Shown here: one piece after another, positions 9,452 to 18,437 of the stretch | How the letters are laid out: each line of letters starts with the position of its first letter | Position numbering within the stretch: the stretch's first letter is position 1 | NCBI RefSeq assembly: GCF_020386635.1 | Contig: NZ_CP081942.1 | Location: 1,426,001 to 1,490,000, forward strand | DNA from: Pseudomonas sp. MM211 | GTDB lineage: Bacteria > Pseudomonadota > Gammaproteobacteria > Pseudomonadales > Pseudomonadaceae | Direction: 5' to 3' | DNA: 64,000 nucleotides | Notes under the pieces: generated by a model | Database searches by the model: none | What the model saw: only the letters and a program-made list of their open reading frames with translations | Told to the model about the DNA's origin: nothing | Made by a program: the position numbers and the translations under genes

Positions 9452-9695
9452 CGACGTGCTCTCCCAATCATCAGCGGGCAAGCCTACCAGATGCAGGTCG
9501 TCGGCCGTTGATCACCGCAAATCAACCGCTCGCGTAGGTGGTGTTGAACTCCGTCATGGGGAATTTCACTAATCTGGTTGCGCCGCTTATTCGCATGGAG
9601 ATATCGCCTTTATCGATATTTCAAAGCAACAATTTCTGCTTTAAGTCGATAGGTTTGTTGCTAATCTCTGTTCTCTCACCTTTTGGAATCAGGCC

Positions 9696-10241
9696 ATGCA
9701 GTGGCGTAATTCAACGTTTCGTTACGGTCTTGTCAGCGTCTCCCTGCATTGGCTGGTCGCCATTGCCGTATTCGGCCTGTTCGCGCTTGGCTTCTGGATG
9801 GTCGGGCTTAGCTATTACAGCGGTTGGTACCAGACCGCGCCGAACATCCATAAGAGCATCGGCATCCTGCTGTTCATGGTCATGGCTGCCCGGCTGCTAT
9901 GGCGCTGGATCAGCCCGCCGCCACCGGCGCTCCCTGAGCATGGTCGGCTGACGCGAGTGGCCAGCAAGCTGGGCCATAGCTTTCTCTATCTCGGCTTGTT
10001 CGTGCTGATGATTTCCGGCTACCTGATCTCCACGGCCGATGGCCGTCCGATCAGTGTGTTCGGGCTGTTCGATGTACCGGCAAGCGTGACCAGCATCCCC
10101 AATCAGGGGGATGTCGCCGGTTTGATCCACGAGTACCTGGCCTGGACTATCGTGATTTTTGCTGTCCTGCATGGTCTGGCTGCACTTAAACACCACTTCA
10201 TCGACCGTGATCGCACGTTGTTGCGTATCTTCGGACGTTGA
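9696..10241 (+). CDS. Cytochrome b561 (second copy), upstream of YceI
   Basis: A 181-residue four-helix b-type cytochrome of the inner membrane. Candidate haem histidines are in [11 protein letters not shown] (about residue 18), [11 protein letters not shown] (about 52), [10 protein letters not shown] and [13 protein letters not shown] at the C-terminus. Only 61 bp separate it from the YceI-like gene downstream, so the two are probably cotranscribed; the same pairing (yceJ-yceI) occurs in E. coli. The partner suggests a role with a lipid- or quinone-type ligand at the periplasmic face, which is an inference from context. Related to the gene at 4885 but clearly divergent. Confidence 0.87.
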   Translation: MQWRNSTFRYGLVSVSLHWLVAIAVFGLFALGFWMVGLSYYSGWYQTAPNIHKSIGILLFMVMAARLLWRWISPPPPALPEHGRLTRVASKLGHSFLYLGLFVLMISGYLISTADGRPISVFGLFDVPASVTSIPNQGDVAGLIHEYLAWTIVIFAVLHGLAALKHHFIDRDRTLLRIFGR

Positions 10242-10302
10242 TCCTTCAGCTGTTTCGGCATTGCACCGCAATGCCGTTCATTTCATCTCTCAAGGAATTC
10301 CC

Positions 10303-10881
10303 ATGTTGAAGAAGACTTTCGCTGCACTGGCACTGGGCACCGCACTGTTGGGCGCTGGCCATGCAATGGCTGCTGACTACGCTATCGACAAGCAAGGTCA
10401 GCACGCCTTCGTCAATTTCAAGATCAGCCACCTGGGCTACAGCTGGCTGTACGGTACCTTCAAGGATTTCGACGGCAGCTTCAGCTTCGATGAGAAGAAC
10501 CCGGAAGCCAGCAAGGTCAACGTTACCCTGAAGACCGAAAGCGTCGACACCAACCATGCCGAGCGCGATAAGCACATCCGCAGCGCCGATTTCCTCAACG
10601 TCAGCAAGAACCCGACTGCAACCTTCGCGTCCACCGCCGTCAAGTCGACTGGCAAGGATACCGCTGATATCACCGGCAACCTGACCCTCAATGGCGTGAC
10701 CAAGCCGGTGGTGATTGCTGCCAAGTTCCTGGGGCAGGGCGACGATCCATGGGGCGGCTACCGCGCTGGTTTTGAAGGCAGCACCAAGCTGAAGCTGAAA
10801 GACTTCAACATCGAGAAGGATCTGGGCCCGGCTTCGCAGGAAGTCGAGCTGATCATCTCCGTGGAAGGCGTACGCAAGTAA
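10303..10881 (+). CDS. YceI-family periplasmic protein
   Basis: A 192-residue exported protein with a clear signal peptide ([19 protein letters not shown], then HAMAAD). The mature part is a YceI lipocalin-like fold: [35 protein letters not shown], the central [20 protein letters not shown], and the terminal [13 protein letters not shown]. Members bind polyisoprenoid or other amphiphilic ligands in the periplasm. The start at 10303 follows an AAGGA site and begins the signal peptide; a longer in-frame extension is unlikely. The P. aeruginosa relative in this position has been described as a small secreted protease (PasP), but nothing in the sequence shows a protease motif. Confidence 0.9.
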   Translation: MLKKTFAALALGTALLGAGHAMAADYAIDKQGQHAFVNFKISHLGYSWLYGTFKDFDGSFSFDEKNPEASKVNVTLKTESVDTNHAERDKHIRSADFLNVSKNPTATFASTAVKSTGKDTADITGNLTLNGVTKPVVIAAKFLGQGDDPWGGYRAGFEGSTKLKLKDFNIEKDLGPASQEVELIISVEGVRK

Positions 10882-10898
10882 GCTTGAGCGCTGCATGA

Positions 10899-10928
10899 AA
10901 AACGCCGACCCTTGGGTCGGCGTTTTTT
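10899..10928 (+). terminator. Intrinsic terminator of the b561-yceI unit
   Basis: Stem ACGCCGACCC/GGGTCGGCGT with a two-base loop, followed by seven T, 18 bp after the yceI-like stop codon. Confidence 0.9.
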
Positions 10929-10993
10929 TGCCCCGCATTCTTGGCGCGCCGCTGCGGGTCATCACCCGCGAGGTTAAACGTGCTGCACCAATG

Positions 10994-11020
10994 AAAACGC
11001 CGGCACTAGGCCGGCGTTTT
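10994..11020 (-). terminator. Intrinsic terminator of rhlE
   Basis: AAAACGCCGGC/GCCGGCGTTTT hairpin with a five-base loop, 15 bp beyond the rhlE stop on the minus strand. The flanking A/T runs let it act in either direction. Confidence 0.8.
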
Positions 11021-11034
11021 CAATGAGCCAATAC

Positions 11035-12891
11035 TCAGCTGTCGCGATTGCGGGTCAGCAGGGCAGGCTTCTCGCCGCGTGGACGGCTGCTTTGTAGCTG
11101 GTCGAGCTGCTCGGGCGTCGGTAGGCGATCGCTGCGCGAGCTCTTGTGCACGATGACCGGTTGCTTGTCACGGCTACTGCGCACGGCAGGCTCTTGACGC
11201 GGCAATTCATCGCGGTTCAGCGAGGTGGTGGTATCGCGCTGCTGGCCGCGGCCGCGGTTACCCGCGCCACTACGACCCTTGTTGGCGCCTTGCCCCTGGC
11301 CTTGGCCCTGGCGTTTGCCAGCACCGGCACCGGCACCGGCACCGCCGCCAGTGCTGCGCGGGCCCTTGCCCTGACCACGTGGCCCCTGGCCAACGCCATT
11401 GCTGGCACTTGGGCCACTGGCGGCAGCACCGGGGCGACGGCCACGGCCCTGACCATTGTTCTGGTTCGGGCTTACGTAGTCGGCACGGTTACCGAAATTG
11501 TCGATCTCGTCATCGCGGAACTCATCAGGGGCGCGATCCGGAGGCAACGCAGGCACGGCCGGTGCGCTGGCGCGGGCCGTGCCACGTGGTTGTTGTTCGC
11601 GAGCAGGCCTGGCTTTGCTTTGAGTCTTGGTTTTGCCGCCGTCCTTGCCCTTGTCCTTGCGGCCGCCACCTTCCGGTTTGGCGCCACGGGGTGGGCGTGG
11701 TTTCTGTGGTTCACGCACTTCCGGGCGTTCTGCCTCGACCTTGCTGGCGTCGAAGCCCAGTTGATCACCGTCGGCGATCTTCTGCTTGGTCATCCGCTCG
11801 ATGCCCTTGAGCAGTTTCTCTTCGTCCGGGGCGACCAGGGAGATAGCCTCACCGCTACGACCGGCACGGCCAGTACGGCCGATACGGTGCACGTAATCTT
11901 CTTCGACGTTGGGCAGCTCGAAGTTGACCACGTGAGGCAGTTGGTCGATGTCCAGACCACGCGCGGCGATGTCGGTGGCAACCAGGATGCGAACCTTGTT
12001 CGCCTTGAAGTCGGCCAGGGCCTTGGTGCGGGCGTTCTGGCTCTTGTTGCCATGAATCGCCACGGCAGGCAGGCCGTGTTTGTCCAGGTACTCGGCCAGG
12101 CGGTTGGCGCCGTGCTTGGTCCGGGTGAAGACCAGAACCTGTTCCCATGCGCCCGCGGTGATCAGGTGAGCGAGCAGGGCGCGCTTGTGGCTGGCCTGCA
12201 GGCGGAACACACGCTGTTCGATACGCTCGACCGTGGTGTTCGGTGGCGTGACTTCGATGCGCTCTGGGTTGTGCAGCAGCTTGCCGGCCAGGTCGGTAAT
12301 GTCTTTCGAAAAAGTCGCTGAGAACAGCAGGTTCTGGCGCTGCGTAGGCAGCTTGGCCAGAACCTTTTTCACGTCATGGATAAAGCCCATGTCGAGCATG
12401 CGGTCGGCTTCGTCCAGCACCAAAATTTCTACGTGCGAAAGGTCGATAGCACGTTGATTGGCGAGGTCTAGCAGGCGACCGGGGCAAGCCACCAGTACAT
12501 CGACGCCTTTTGCCAGGGCCTGTACCTGTGGGTTCATGCCAACGCCTCCGAAGATGCAGGCGCTGACGAATTTCAAATCGCGGGCATACAGCTTGAAGCT
12601 GTCATGCACCTGAGCGGCCAGTTCGCGGGTGGGCGTGAGCACCAGTACGCGCGGCTGTTTCGGGCCATGGCGCTGTTCGCGATCCGGGTGACCGTTGGGG
12701 AACAGTCGCTCGAGGATCGGCAGCGCGAAACCGCCTGTCTTACCTGTACCCGTCTGGGCCGCCACCATCAGGTCGCGACCTTGCAACGCGGCGGGGATGG
12801 CCCGCTGTTGCACCGGAGTGGGCTGGGTGTAGCCGGCGGCTTCGACCGCACGGACTAAAGCCTCGGAGAGACCGAGGGAGGCAAAGGACAT
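11035..12891 (-). CDS. rhlE: RhlE-type DEAD-box ATP-dependent RNA helicase
   Basis: A 618-residue RNA helicase that would unwind RNA in ribosome assembly and mRNA turnover. The helicase core occupies about residues 1-370, with Q motif ([14 protein letters not shown]), Walker A (AQTGTGKT), motif II ([13 protein letters not shown]), motif III (LLFSATF) and motif VI ([11 protein letters not shown]). The remaining 240 residues are a basic low-complexity tail rich in Gly, Arg, Lys, Gln and Pro (for example [10 protein letters not shown]), probably disordered and RNA-binding. The start at 12891 ([13 protein letters not shown]) follows AGGA and matches the family; the frame is open 55 codons further 5' without family similarity. 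Confidence 0.93.
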   Translation of the reverse strand: MSFASLGLSEALVRAVEAAGYTQPTPVQQRAIPAALQGRDLMVAAQTGTGKTGGFALPILERLFPNGHPDREQRHGPKQPRVLVLTPTRELAAQVHDSFKLYARDLKFVSACIFGGVGMNPQVQALAKGVDVLVACPGRLLDLANQRAIDLSHVEILVLDEADRMLDMGFIHDVKKVLAKLPTQRQNLLFSATFSKDITDLAGKLLHNPERIEVTPPNTTVERIEQRVFRLQASHKRALLAHLITAGAWEQVLVFTRTKHGANRLAEYLDKHGLPAVAIHGNKSQNARTKALADFKANKVRILVATDIAARGLDIDQLPHVVNFELPNVEEDYVHRIGRTGRAGRSGEAISLVAPDEEKLLKGIERMTKQKIADGDQLGFDASKVEAERPEVREPQKPRPPRGAKPEGGGRKDKGKDGGKTKTQSKARPAREQQPRGTARASAPAVPALPPDRAPDEFRDDEIDNFGNRADYVSPNQNNGQGRGRRPGAAASGPSASNGVGQGPRGQGKGPRSTGGGAGAGAGAGKRQGQGQGQGANKGRSGAGNRGRGQQRDTTTSLNRDELPRQEPAVRSSRDKQPVIVHKSSRSDRLPTPEQLDQLQSSRPRGEKPALLTRNRDS

Positions 12892-13119
12892 GTGCAATCC
12901 TGTCTGGTGAGGGCGTGGCCCTATAGGTGTAGTGCCTGGCTTGAATCGCACGTGGGGCGCGCAATCCCGTCCGGTACTGCTGGCCTCTGGGGTCAGCATC
13001 CGGGCGCAAGCCTGGCGGGAAGGCCCGAGTGTAACAGGATTGGTGAGAATCGGCACAACTTGCCGCCGACCGGGCGGAATACGGGCGTTCCCGTACTCCT
13101 CGGCGAGTGATGGTGTGGA

Positions 13120-13866
13120 TCAATCGGCCAGGGCGTCGGCATCCTCGCGCTTGGCGAGCTTGTGCTGATCTTCGCTGTTGCCGAGTTTCCAGTAGCTGGA
13201 AATGTACAGGTTCTTGCGGTCGACCTGGCGCTCCTCCCTGAAATGCTGGCGCAGGGCACGCATGCTGCTGAACTCGCAGGCAGCCCAGATGCTCGGTCGG
13301 CCTGGCAGCCATGCCAGCTCGCGCACGCGATTGACCAGCAGCTGGCTGTCTTCGCCGGGATGCGGGTTGATCAGCCAGTGCAGCTCGACGCCAGCAGGAT
13401 GTTGCAGCGGCTGGATATCGCGCTCGTCGATCACCTCGATGATGGCGTGCCCGCGGGCGTCAGCCGGCAGTTGTTCGAGGTTGACGCTGAGTGCCGGCAG
13501 GGCCGTCATGTCGCCAATCACCAGGAACCAGTCCGCGCTGTTGTCTACCAGCTTTTTCGGGCCGGGGCCGCCGACGACGATGCTGTCGCCCGGGCTGGCG
13601 TCTTTGGCCCACTGGGAGGCAGGGCCGGCATCATCGTGCAGGACGAAATCCACGTCGAACTGCTCCGCTCGCTGATGGCGCACGGTGTAGGTGCGCATCA
13701 GCGTGTTTTCGCTGCCCGGCGCGGGAAAGATCAGCTTGATGTAGGCGCTTTCCTGATCGGTTGGAAAGCTGTCGATTTCGTCGCCGCCCAGGGTGATGCG
13801 CAGCATGTGCGGCGTGACGGGAGTGGATGAAATGACCCGCAGGGTACGGGGAGCAGGGCGTGGCAT
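13120..13866 (-). CDS. Siderophore-interacting protein (FAD-dependent ferric-siderophore reductase)
   Basis: A 248-residue cytoplasmic flavoprotein of the SIP/ViuB family, which reduces ferric siderophores with NAD(P)H to release iron. The N-terminal FAD-binding barrel includes TPHMLRITLGG and the flavin motif MRTYTVRHQ (about 58-66). A GPGPKK segment precedes the NAD(P)H-binding half, which carries ADWFLVIGDMTALPAL and WAACEFSSMRALRQHF. A near-consensus Fur box lies 43 bp upstream, in keeping with an iron-starvation role. It lies next to, but is transcribed divergently from nothing: the upstream neighbour ppnN is on the same strand with about 210 bp between. Confidence 0.88.
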   Translation of the reverse strand: MPRPAPRTLRVISSTPVTPHMLRITLGGDEIDSFPTDQESAYIKLIFPAPGSENTLMRTYTVRHQRAEQFDVDFVLHDDAGPASQWAKDASPGDSIVVGGPGPKKLVDNSADWFLVIGDMTALPALSVNLEQLPADARGHAIIEVIDERDIQPLQHPAGVELHWLINPHPGEDSQLLVNRVRELAWLPGRPSIWAACEFSSMRALRQHFREERQVDRKNLYISSYWKLGNSEDQHKLAKREDADALAD

Positions 13867-13908
13867 TGAACTCTCCTGTTGTGACGGCAGTGATCGCCGC
13901 CATTCATG

Positions 13909-13923
13909 TGAGAATTATTATCA
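13909..13923 (-). promoter_or_regulatory. Predicted Fur box
   Basis: On the minus strand TGATAATAATTCTCA matches the 7-1-7 Fur consensus TGATAATnATTATCA at all but one specified base. It lies 43 bp upstream of the siderophore-interacting protein start, a position suited to repression by Fe-Fur. Confidence 0.75.
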
Positions 13924-13983
13924 CTTAATGTCCGTGGCGGCCAGTGCGGGGTGCGGGCGCAGACTTCTTCGCGGTTCCCGAAC

Positions 13984-14060
13984 CCTGGTATCCGACCCAG
14001 GTATCGCTTCGCTCAACCCAGGCTACGGCTCAGGTGGACATACGTCGCGTTGTCCACCCG
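13984..14060. repeat. Repetitive hairpin-forming element downstream of ppnN
   Basis: Contains CAGGTATCGCTTCGCTCAAC followed by CCAGGCTACG, closely similar to the segment at 29970-30001, and then a perfect inverted repeat GGTGGACA/TGTCCACC (14033-14058). Looks like a dispersed Pseudomonas intergenic repeat that may also end ppnN transcripts. Confidence 0.5.
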
Positions 14061-14077
14061 GCGGGCATGTGCCACTG

Positions 14078-15451
14078 TCAGCTGACGACCCGATAGCACG
14101 GCTCGTAGGCGCTGCCGCCTGGCAGCTTCATGCGGTGCTGTTCGACGAAGGCCTGCAGCAGGCGATCCAGCGGTTGCATGATGGTCTTGTCGCCGCGCAG
14201 CTCATACGGGCCATGTTGCTCGATCAGGCGGATGCCTTTGTCCTTGACGTTACCGGCGACGATGCCCGAGAAGGCGCGACGCAGGTTGGCGGCCAGTTCG
14301 TGCACCGGCTGCTCGCGGGTCAGGTTGAGGCTGGCCATGGCTTCGTGGGTCGGTTCGAAGGGATGTTGGAAGCTCTCGTCGATCTTCAGCAACCAGTTGA
14401 AGTGGAAGGCGTCATTGCGCTCGCGGCGGAACTGCTTCACCGCCTTGATGCCAGCCGCCATGTGGCGGGCCACTTCGGCCGGGTCGTTGGGAATCAGCAC
14501 GTAGCGGTTCTGCGCCTCCACGCCCAGGGTCGCGCCGATGAAGGCGTGCAACTGCTGCAAGTAAGCTTCGGCGCTCTTCGGCCCGGTCAGCACGAGGGGG
14601 AAGGGCAGCTCGGCGTTGTCCGGATGCATGAGGATACCGAGCAGATAGAGAAACTCTTCTGCCGTGCCCGCGCCGCCGGGGAAGATGATGATGCCGTGGC
14701 CGATGCGCACGAAGGCTTCCAGGCGCTTTTCGATATCCGGCAGGATCACCAGTTCGTTGACGATCGGGTTCGGCGCCTCGGCGGCGATGATGCCCGGCTC
14801 GGTCAGCCCCAGGTAGCGGGCGCCGACGATGCGCTGCTTGGCGTGGGAAATGGTGGCGCCCTTCATCGGCCCCTTCATCACACCGGGGCCGCAGCCGGTG
14901 CACACGTCCAAGGCACGCAGGCCCAGTTCGTGGCCGACTTTCTTGGTGTATTTGTATTCTTCGGTGTCGATCGAGTGGCCACCCCAGCACACCACCATCT
15001 TCGGCTCGGCGCCGGCGCGCAGGGTGCGGGCGTTGCGCAGCAGGTGGAAAACGTAGTCGGTCAGACCGCTGGAGCTGTCCACGTCGACGCGTTTGTTTTC
15101 CAGCTCGCTCTGGGTGTAGACGATGTCGCGCAGGGCGCTGAACAGCATCTCGCGGGTACTGGCGATCATCTCGCCATCGACGAAGGCGTCAGCCGGCGCA
15201 TTGATCAGCTCCAGGCGGATGCCGCGATCCTGCTGGTGGATCTTCACTTCGAAGTCCGGATAGGCCTCGAGGATGGTCTTGGCGTTGTCGCTGTGCGAAC
15301 CGGTGTTGAGAATTGCCAGGGCGCATTGGCGGAACAGCGCGTAGACGCTACCGGAGCCGGTTTCGCGCAATTGCTGGACTTCACGCTGGGAGAGGGTTTC
15401 CAGGCTGCCCTTGGGCGAGACCGAAGCATTGATTTTCTGGCGAGTGAGCAT
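14078..15451 (-). CDS. ppnN: PpnN-type nucleotide 5'-monophosphate nucleosidase (LOG family)
   Basis: A 457-residue protein matching the length of E. coli PpnN (YgdH). PpnN splits purine and pyrimidine nucleoside monophosphates into base and ribose 5-phosphate and is stimulated by (p)ppGpp. The LOG (Rossmann) core shows VVCWGGHSID, the LDVCTGCGPGVMKGPMKG turn and the family signature FPGGAGTAEEFLYLLG (about 283-298). Long N- and C-terminal extensions distinguish it from small cytokinin-type LOG proteins. The start at 15451 (MLTRQKINASVSPKGSLETL) matches the family; the frame is open over 100 codons further but that stretch has no similarity and contains the repeat at 15607. The ribosome-binding site is weak (CGGGAT). 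Confidence 0.88.
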   Translation of the reverse strand: MLTRQKINASVSPKGSLETLSQREVQQLRETGSGSVYALFRQCALAILNTGSHSDNAKTILEAYPDFEVKIHQQDRGIRLELINAPADAFVDGEMIASTREMLFSALRDIVYTQSELENKRVDVDSSSGLTDYVFHLLRNARTLRAGAEPKMVVCWGGHSIDTEEYKYTKKVGHELGLRALDVCTGCGPGVMKGPMKGATISHAKQRIVGARYLGLTEPGIIAAEAPNPIVNELVILPDIEKRLEAFVRIGHGIIIFPGGAGTAEEFLYLLGILMHPDNAELPFPLVLTGPKSAEAYLQQLHAFIGATLGVEAQNRYVLIPNDPAEVARHMAAGIKAVKQFRRERNDAFHFNWLLKIDESFQHPFEPTHEAMASLNLTREQPVHELAANLRRAFSGIVAGNVKDKGIRLIEQHGPYELRGDKTIMQPLDRLLQAFVEQHRMKLPGGSAYEPCYRVVS

Positions 15452-15606
15452 GCAGGCATCCCGTGGTAACGCGACAACTCGAGCCGATCCTGGCTGATCG
15501 CGCGATGAAGAATTCAGTCCCGGTGATCGTGACCCATGATGGGGCGTCCGGGTGATGGCGCTGTACTGTCGGCCAGTGGAGGACTCTGGGTCAACGGGTA
15601 CCGAGT

Positions 15607-15668
15607 TAACAGGCTGTTGAAAACGATGGCGTTGCCGCTGCCTCGCCTGAGTTTTCAGCAGACTGTTA
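15607..15668. repeat. 62-bp MITE-like element with 18-bp terminal inverted repeats
   Basis: Left end TAACAGGCTGTTGAAAAC and right end GTTTTCAGCAGACTGTTA pair at 16 of 18 positions when the right end is reverse-complemented. The 26-bp centre is GC-rich. The ends resemble, from memory, tips of some Pseudomonas insertion sequences, so this could be a miniature non-autonomous element, or simply a long hairpin. It lies between ppnN and metF, both on the minus strand. Confidence 0.5.
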
Positions 15669-15678
15669 GGAAAGACGC

Positions 15679-15710
15679 GGGCCGCGAAAGTTCTAACATT
15701 CGCGGCCCGG
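15679..15710 (-). terminator. Hairpin after metF
   Basis: GGGCCGCGAA/TTCGCGGCCC inverted repeat with a ten-base loop, a few bases past the metF stop on the minus strand. There is no strong U-tract, so termination may be partial or Rho-assisted. Confidence 0.5.
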
Positions 15711-15713
15711 CAA

Positions 15714-16556
15714 TCAGCCTTGCAGGTTCTTCCACACAGCCAGGCTAGGGGCGGCCTGGTTGAGGGTGTAGAAGTGCAGGCCCGGTGCACCGCCCTGGAG
15801 CAGGCGTTCGCACATGTCGGTGATCATTTCTTCACCGAAGCGCTGGATGCTCTGGGTGTCGTCACCATAGGCTTCCAGTTGCTTGCGGACCCAGCGCGGC
15901 AGCTCGGCGCCGCAGGCGTCGGAGAAGCGTGCCAGTTTGCTGTAGTTGGTGATCGGCATGATGCCCGGGATCACCGGGATGTCGACGCCCAACTTGCGTA
16001 CACGCTCGACGAAGTAGAAGTAGCAGTCGGCGTTGAAGAAGTACTGAGTGATCGCACTGCTTGCGCCGGCCTTGGCCTTGCGCACGAAGTTGGCGATGTC
16101 GTCTTCGAAGTTACGCGCCTGCGGATGCATTTCCGGGTAGGCCGCTACTTCGATATGAAAGTGATCACCGGTTTCCTGGCGGATCAGCTCGACCAGATCA
16201 TTGGCATGGCGCAGTTCACCGCTGGACATGCCCATGCCCGAAGGCAGGTCGCCGCGCAGGGCAACGATGCGGTTGATGCCGTTGTTCTTGTACAGATTGA
16301 GCAGCTCGATCAATTCGGCCTTGCTGTCGCCGACGCACGACAGGTGCGGTGCGGTAGGCACCTTCACTTCGCCATCGAGTTGCAGCACGGTATTGAGCGT
16401 ACGGTCGCGGGTGGAGCCACCGGCGCCATAGGTGCAGGAGAAGAATTCCGGGTTGTAACCGGCCAGCTCTCGCGCGGTATTCAGCAGTTTCTCGTGTCCA
16501 GCATCGGTCTTCGTCGGGAAGAACTCGAAGCTGACATTGGTTTTTTTCTGGATCAT
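15714..16556 (-). CDS. metF: MetF, 5,10-methylenetetrahydrofolate reductase
   Basis: A 280-residue FAD-dependent TIM-barrel enzyme that reduces methylene-THF to methyl-THF, the methyl donor for methionine synthase. Family features are SFEFFPTKTDAGHEKL at the N-terminus, FFSCTYGAGGSTRDRT, VALRGDLPSGMG, the flavin-site region EVAAYPEMHPQA and ITQYFFNADCYF. The start at 16556 (MIQKKTNVSFEFFP) places the conserved barrel at the usual distance. It lies 97 bp downstream of ahcY on the same strand, so both are likely served by the SAH riboswitch upstream of ahcY, with a hairpin in between. Confidence 0.95.
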   Translation of the reverse strand: MIQKKTNVSFEFFPTKTDAGHEKLLNTARELAGYNPEFFSCTYGAGGSTRDRTLNTVLQLDGEVKVPTAPHLSCVGDSKAELIELLNLYKNNGINRIVALRGDLPSGMGMSSGELRHANDLVELIRQETGDHFHIEVAAYPEMHPQARNFEDDIANFVRKAKAGASSAITQYFFNADCYFYFVERVRKLGVDIPVIPGIMPITNYSKLARFSDACGAELPRWVRKQLEAYGDDTQSIQRFGEEMITDMCERLLQGGAPGLHFYTLNQAAPSLAVWKNLQG

Positions 16557-16586
16557 GGAGAAGGTTCCCTTCTCAGCGACAAGCCT

Positions 16587-16637
16587 CACGCCACAAGCTG
16601 CAAGTGGAGTCGGCTCCCTCTTGCAGCGTGTGGCGTG
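16587..16637. repeat. Intercistronic inverted repeat between ahcY and metF
   Basis: Arms CACGCCACAAGCTGCAAG and CTTGCAGCGTGTGGCGTG pair at 17 of 18 positions with a 15-bp loop. It lies in the 97-bp ahcY-metF gap. No U-tract follows, so it is more likely a stabilising or attenuating mRNA hairpin or a dispersed repeat than a full terminator. Confidence 0.6.
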
Positions 16638-16653
16638 TAGCGTGTAGCTGGGG

Positions 16654-18048
16654 TTAGTAGCGGTAGCTGTCCGGCTTGAACGGGCCTTCGACCGGAACGC
16701 CGATGTACTCGGCCTGCTTGGTGGTCAGTTGGGTGACCACGCCGCCGAAGCCTTTCACCATTTCCAGTGCGACTTCTTCATCCAGCTTCTTCGGCAGTAC
16801 TTCGACGGTCAGGCGCTCGGCCTTCTTCTCGGCCGACAGGTCGGCGAACTTCTGCTCGAACAGGAAGATCTGGGCGAGAACCTGGTTGGCGAAAGAGCCG
16901 TCCATGATGCGGCTCGGGTGGCCCGTGGCGTTGCCCAGGTTCACCAGACGGCCTTCGGCCAGCAGGATCAGGTAGTCGTCATTACGCGGGTCGAATTGGC
17001 CAGCGCCGGTGCGGTGGATCTTGTGCACCTGCGGTTTGACCTCTTCCCACGCCCAGTTCTTGCGCATGAAAGCAGTGTCGATCTCGTTGTCGAAGTGACC
17101 GATGTTGCAGACCACGGCACGAGCTTTCAGCGCCTTGAGCATGCCGGCGTCACAGACGTTGGCGTTGCCGGTGGTGGTGACGATCAGGTCGATCTTGCCC
17201 AGCAGGGCCTTGTCGATGCTGGCGTCGGTGCCGTCATTGCGGCCGTCGATGTACGGCGAAACGAGTTCGTAGCCGTCCATGCAGGCCTGCATGGCGCAGA
17301 TCGGATCGATCTCGGAAACCTTGACGATCATGCCTTCCTGACGCAGCGAGGCAGCCGAGCCCTTGCCCACGTCGCCGTAGCCGATGACCAGCGCTTGCTT
17401 GCCCGACAGCAGGTGGTCGGTGCCGCGCTTGATGGCGTCGTTGAGGCTGTGACGGCAGCCGTACTTGTTGTCGTTCTTGCTCTTGGTGACCGCGTCGTTG
17501 ACGTTGATCGCCGGGACTTTCAGGGTGCCGGCCTTGAGCATGTCGAGCAGGCGATGAACACCGGTGGTGGTTTCTTCGGTGACGCCGTGGACGTTGGTCA
17601 GCACCTGCGGGTACTTGTCATGCAGGATCTGAGTCAGGTCGCCGCCGTCGTCGAGCACCATGTTGGCGTCCCACGGCTGGCCGTCCTTGAGGATGGTCTG
17701 CTCGATGCACCACTCGTACTCGGCTTCGGTCTCGCCTTTCCAGGCGAACACCGGAATACCGGCGGCGGCGATGGCGGCAGCGGCCTGATCCTGAGTGGAG
17801 AAGATGTTGCACGACGACCAGCGCACTTCGGCGCCCAGCGCAGTCAGCGTCTCGATCAGCACGCCGGTCTGGATGGTCATGTGAATGCAGCCGAGGATCT
17901 TCGCGCCTTTCAGCGGTTGTTCGGCAGCGTACTTGCGACGTAGGCCCATCAGTGCCGGCATCTCGGATTCGGCGATGATCAGCTCTTTACGGCCCCAATC
18001 GGCCAGGGAAATGTCAGCGACTTTGTAGTCGGTAAAAGCAGCGCTCAT
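16654..18048 (-). CDS. ahcY: AhcY (SahH), S-adenosylhomocysteine hydrolase
   Basis: A 464-residue NAD-dependent enzyme that splits S-adenosylhomocysteine into homocysteine and adenosine, recycling the product of SAM-dependent methylations. Diagnostic segments are [16 protein letters not shown], the NAD-binding Rossmann motif [17 protein letters not shown] (about 240-256), [10 protein letters not shown] and the C-terminal [10 protein letters not shown]. The start at 18048 ([19 protein letters not shown]) has GGAGAG upstream. An SAH riboswitch about 100 bp upstream explains regulation: SAH accumulation should switch the gene on. metF follows, forming a methionine-cycle operon. Confidence 0.97.
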   Translation of the reverse strand: MSAAFTDYKVADISLADWGRKELIIAESEMPALMGLRRKYAAEQPLKGAKILGCIHMTIQTGVLIETLTALGAEVRWSSCNIFSTQDQAAAAIAAAGIPVFAWKGETEAEYEWCIEQTILKDGQPWDANMVLDDGGDLTQILHDKYPQVLTNVHGVTEETTTGVHRLLDMLKAGTLKVPAINVNDAVTKSKNDNKYGCRHSLNDAIKRGTDHLLSGKQALVIGYGDVGKGSAASLRQEGMIVKVSEIDPICAMQACMDGYELVSPYIDGRNDGTDASIDKALLGKIDLIVTTTGNANVCDAGMLKALKARAVVCNIGHFDNEIDTAFMRKNWAWEEVKPQVHKIHRTGAGQFDPRNDDYLILLAEGRLVNLGNATGHPSRIMDGSFANQVLAQIFLFEQKFADLSAEKKAERLTVEVLPKKLDEEVALEMVKGFGGVVTQLTTKQAEYIGVPVEGPFKPDSYRY

Positions 18049-18145
18049 GCAAAAGCTCTCCAATCGATGATCTGTGATCAGATAGGTGAAAACCGGTATG
18101 CCCGGCCTGATGGCCATGGCTCGCTACGTTTTCACGCAGTCCGAT

Positions 18146-18226
18146 TGGGCGCCGTTGATGCGTTTGGGTAACGCCCCATCCGAGCCTGACAAGCCTTTGG
18201 CTTGCTGCAGCGCCCCTCGGACAGGT
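18146..18226 (-). promoter_or_regulatory. SAH riboswitch upstream of ahcY
   Basis: Reading the minus strand, the region has the conserved SAH-riboswitch blocks: CCGAGGGGCGCTGCA (18220 to 18206), a variable stem (GCAAGCC with GGCTTG), then CAGGCTCGG (18188 to 18180) which pairs back with the first CCGAG. A following GGGGCG/ACCC stem and loop complete the pseudoknot region. This class binds S-adenosylhomocysteine and turns expression on, and in Pseudomonas is typically found before ahcY. Boundaries are approximate. Confidence 0.9.
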
Positions 18227-18437
18227 GGCGGGAACGCTCAGGCAGTGCCGAGCGTATGAAACGTGGCGATTATAGCCTTGCCGGCGCGCCAGCCCAAGGT
18301 TTTCCGTCGTCCCGTATCGGCCATCGATGCACCTGATACCGAGCCTTAATCGATGCCATTGAAAACGCGCCCGCGACAACTGCCGCCTGCCTTTGCGATC
18401 ATGGTTCGCGAACGATAGCGATGGATAAGGAGTGCAG

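Noticed and set aside
9599..9619. ATATCG/CGATAT inverted repeat upstream of the second cytochrome b561
   Set aside because: Short arms in an AT-richer promoter region; no matching regulator nearby, so not called as an operator.
13793..15469. Long open frame opposite ppnN (558 codons)
   Set aside because: It is the antisense shadow of ppnN in a high-GC genome; its translation has no recognisable domain, while the minus strand encodes a full LOG-family protein.
16729..17943. Long open frame opposite ahcY (404 codons)
   Set aside because: Antisense shadow of ahcY, rich in Val, Asp, Gly, His and Gln as expected from complementing GC-rich codons; no start signal or family.
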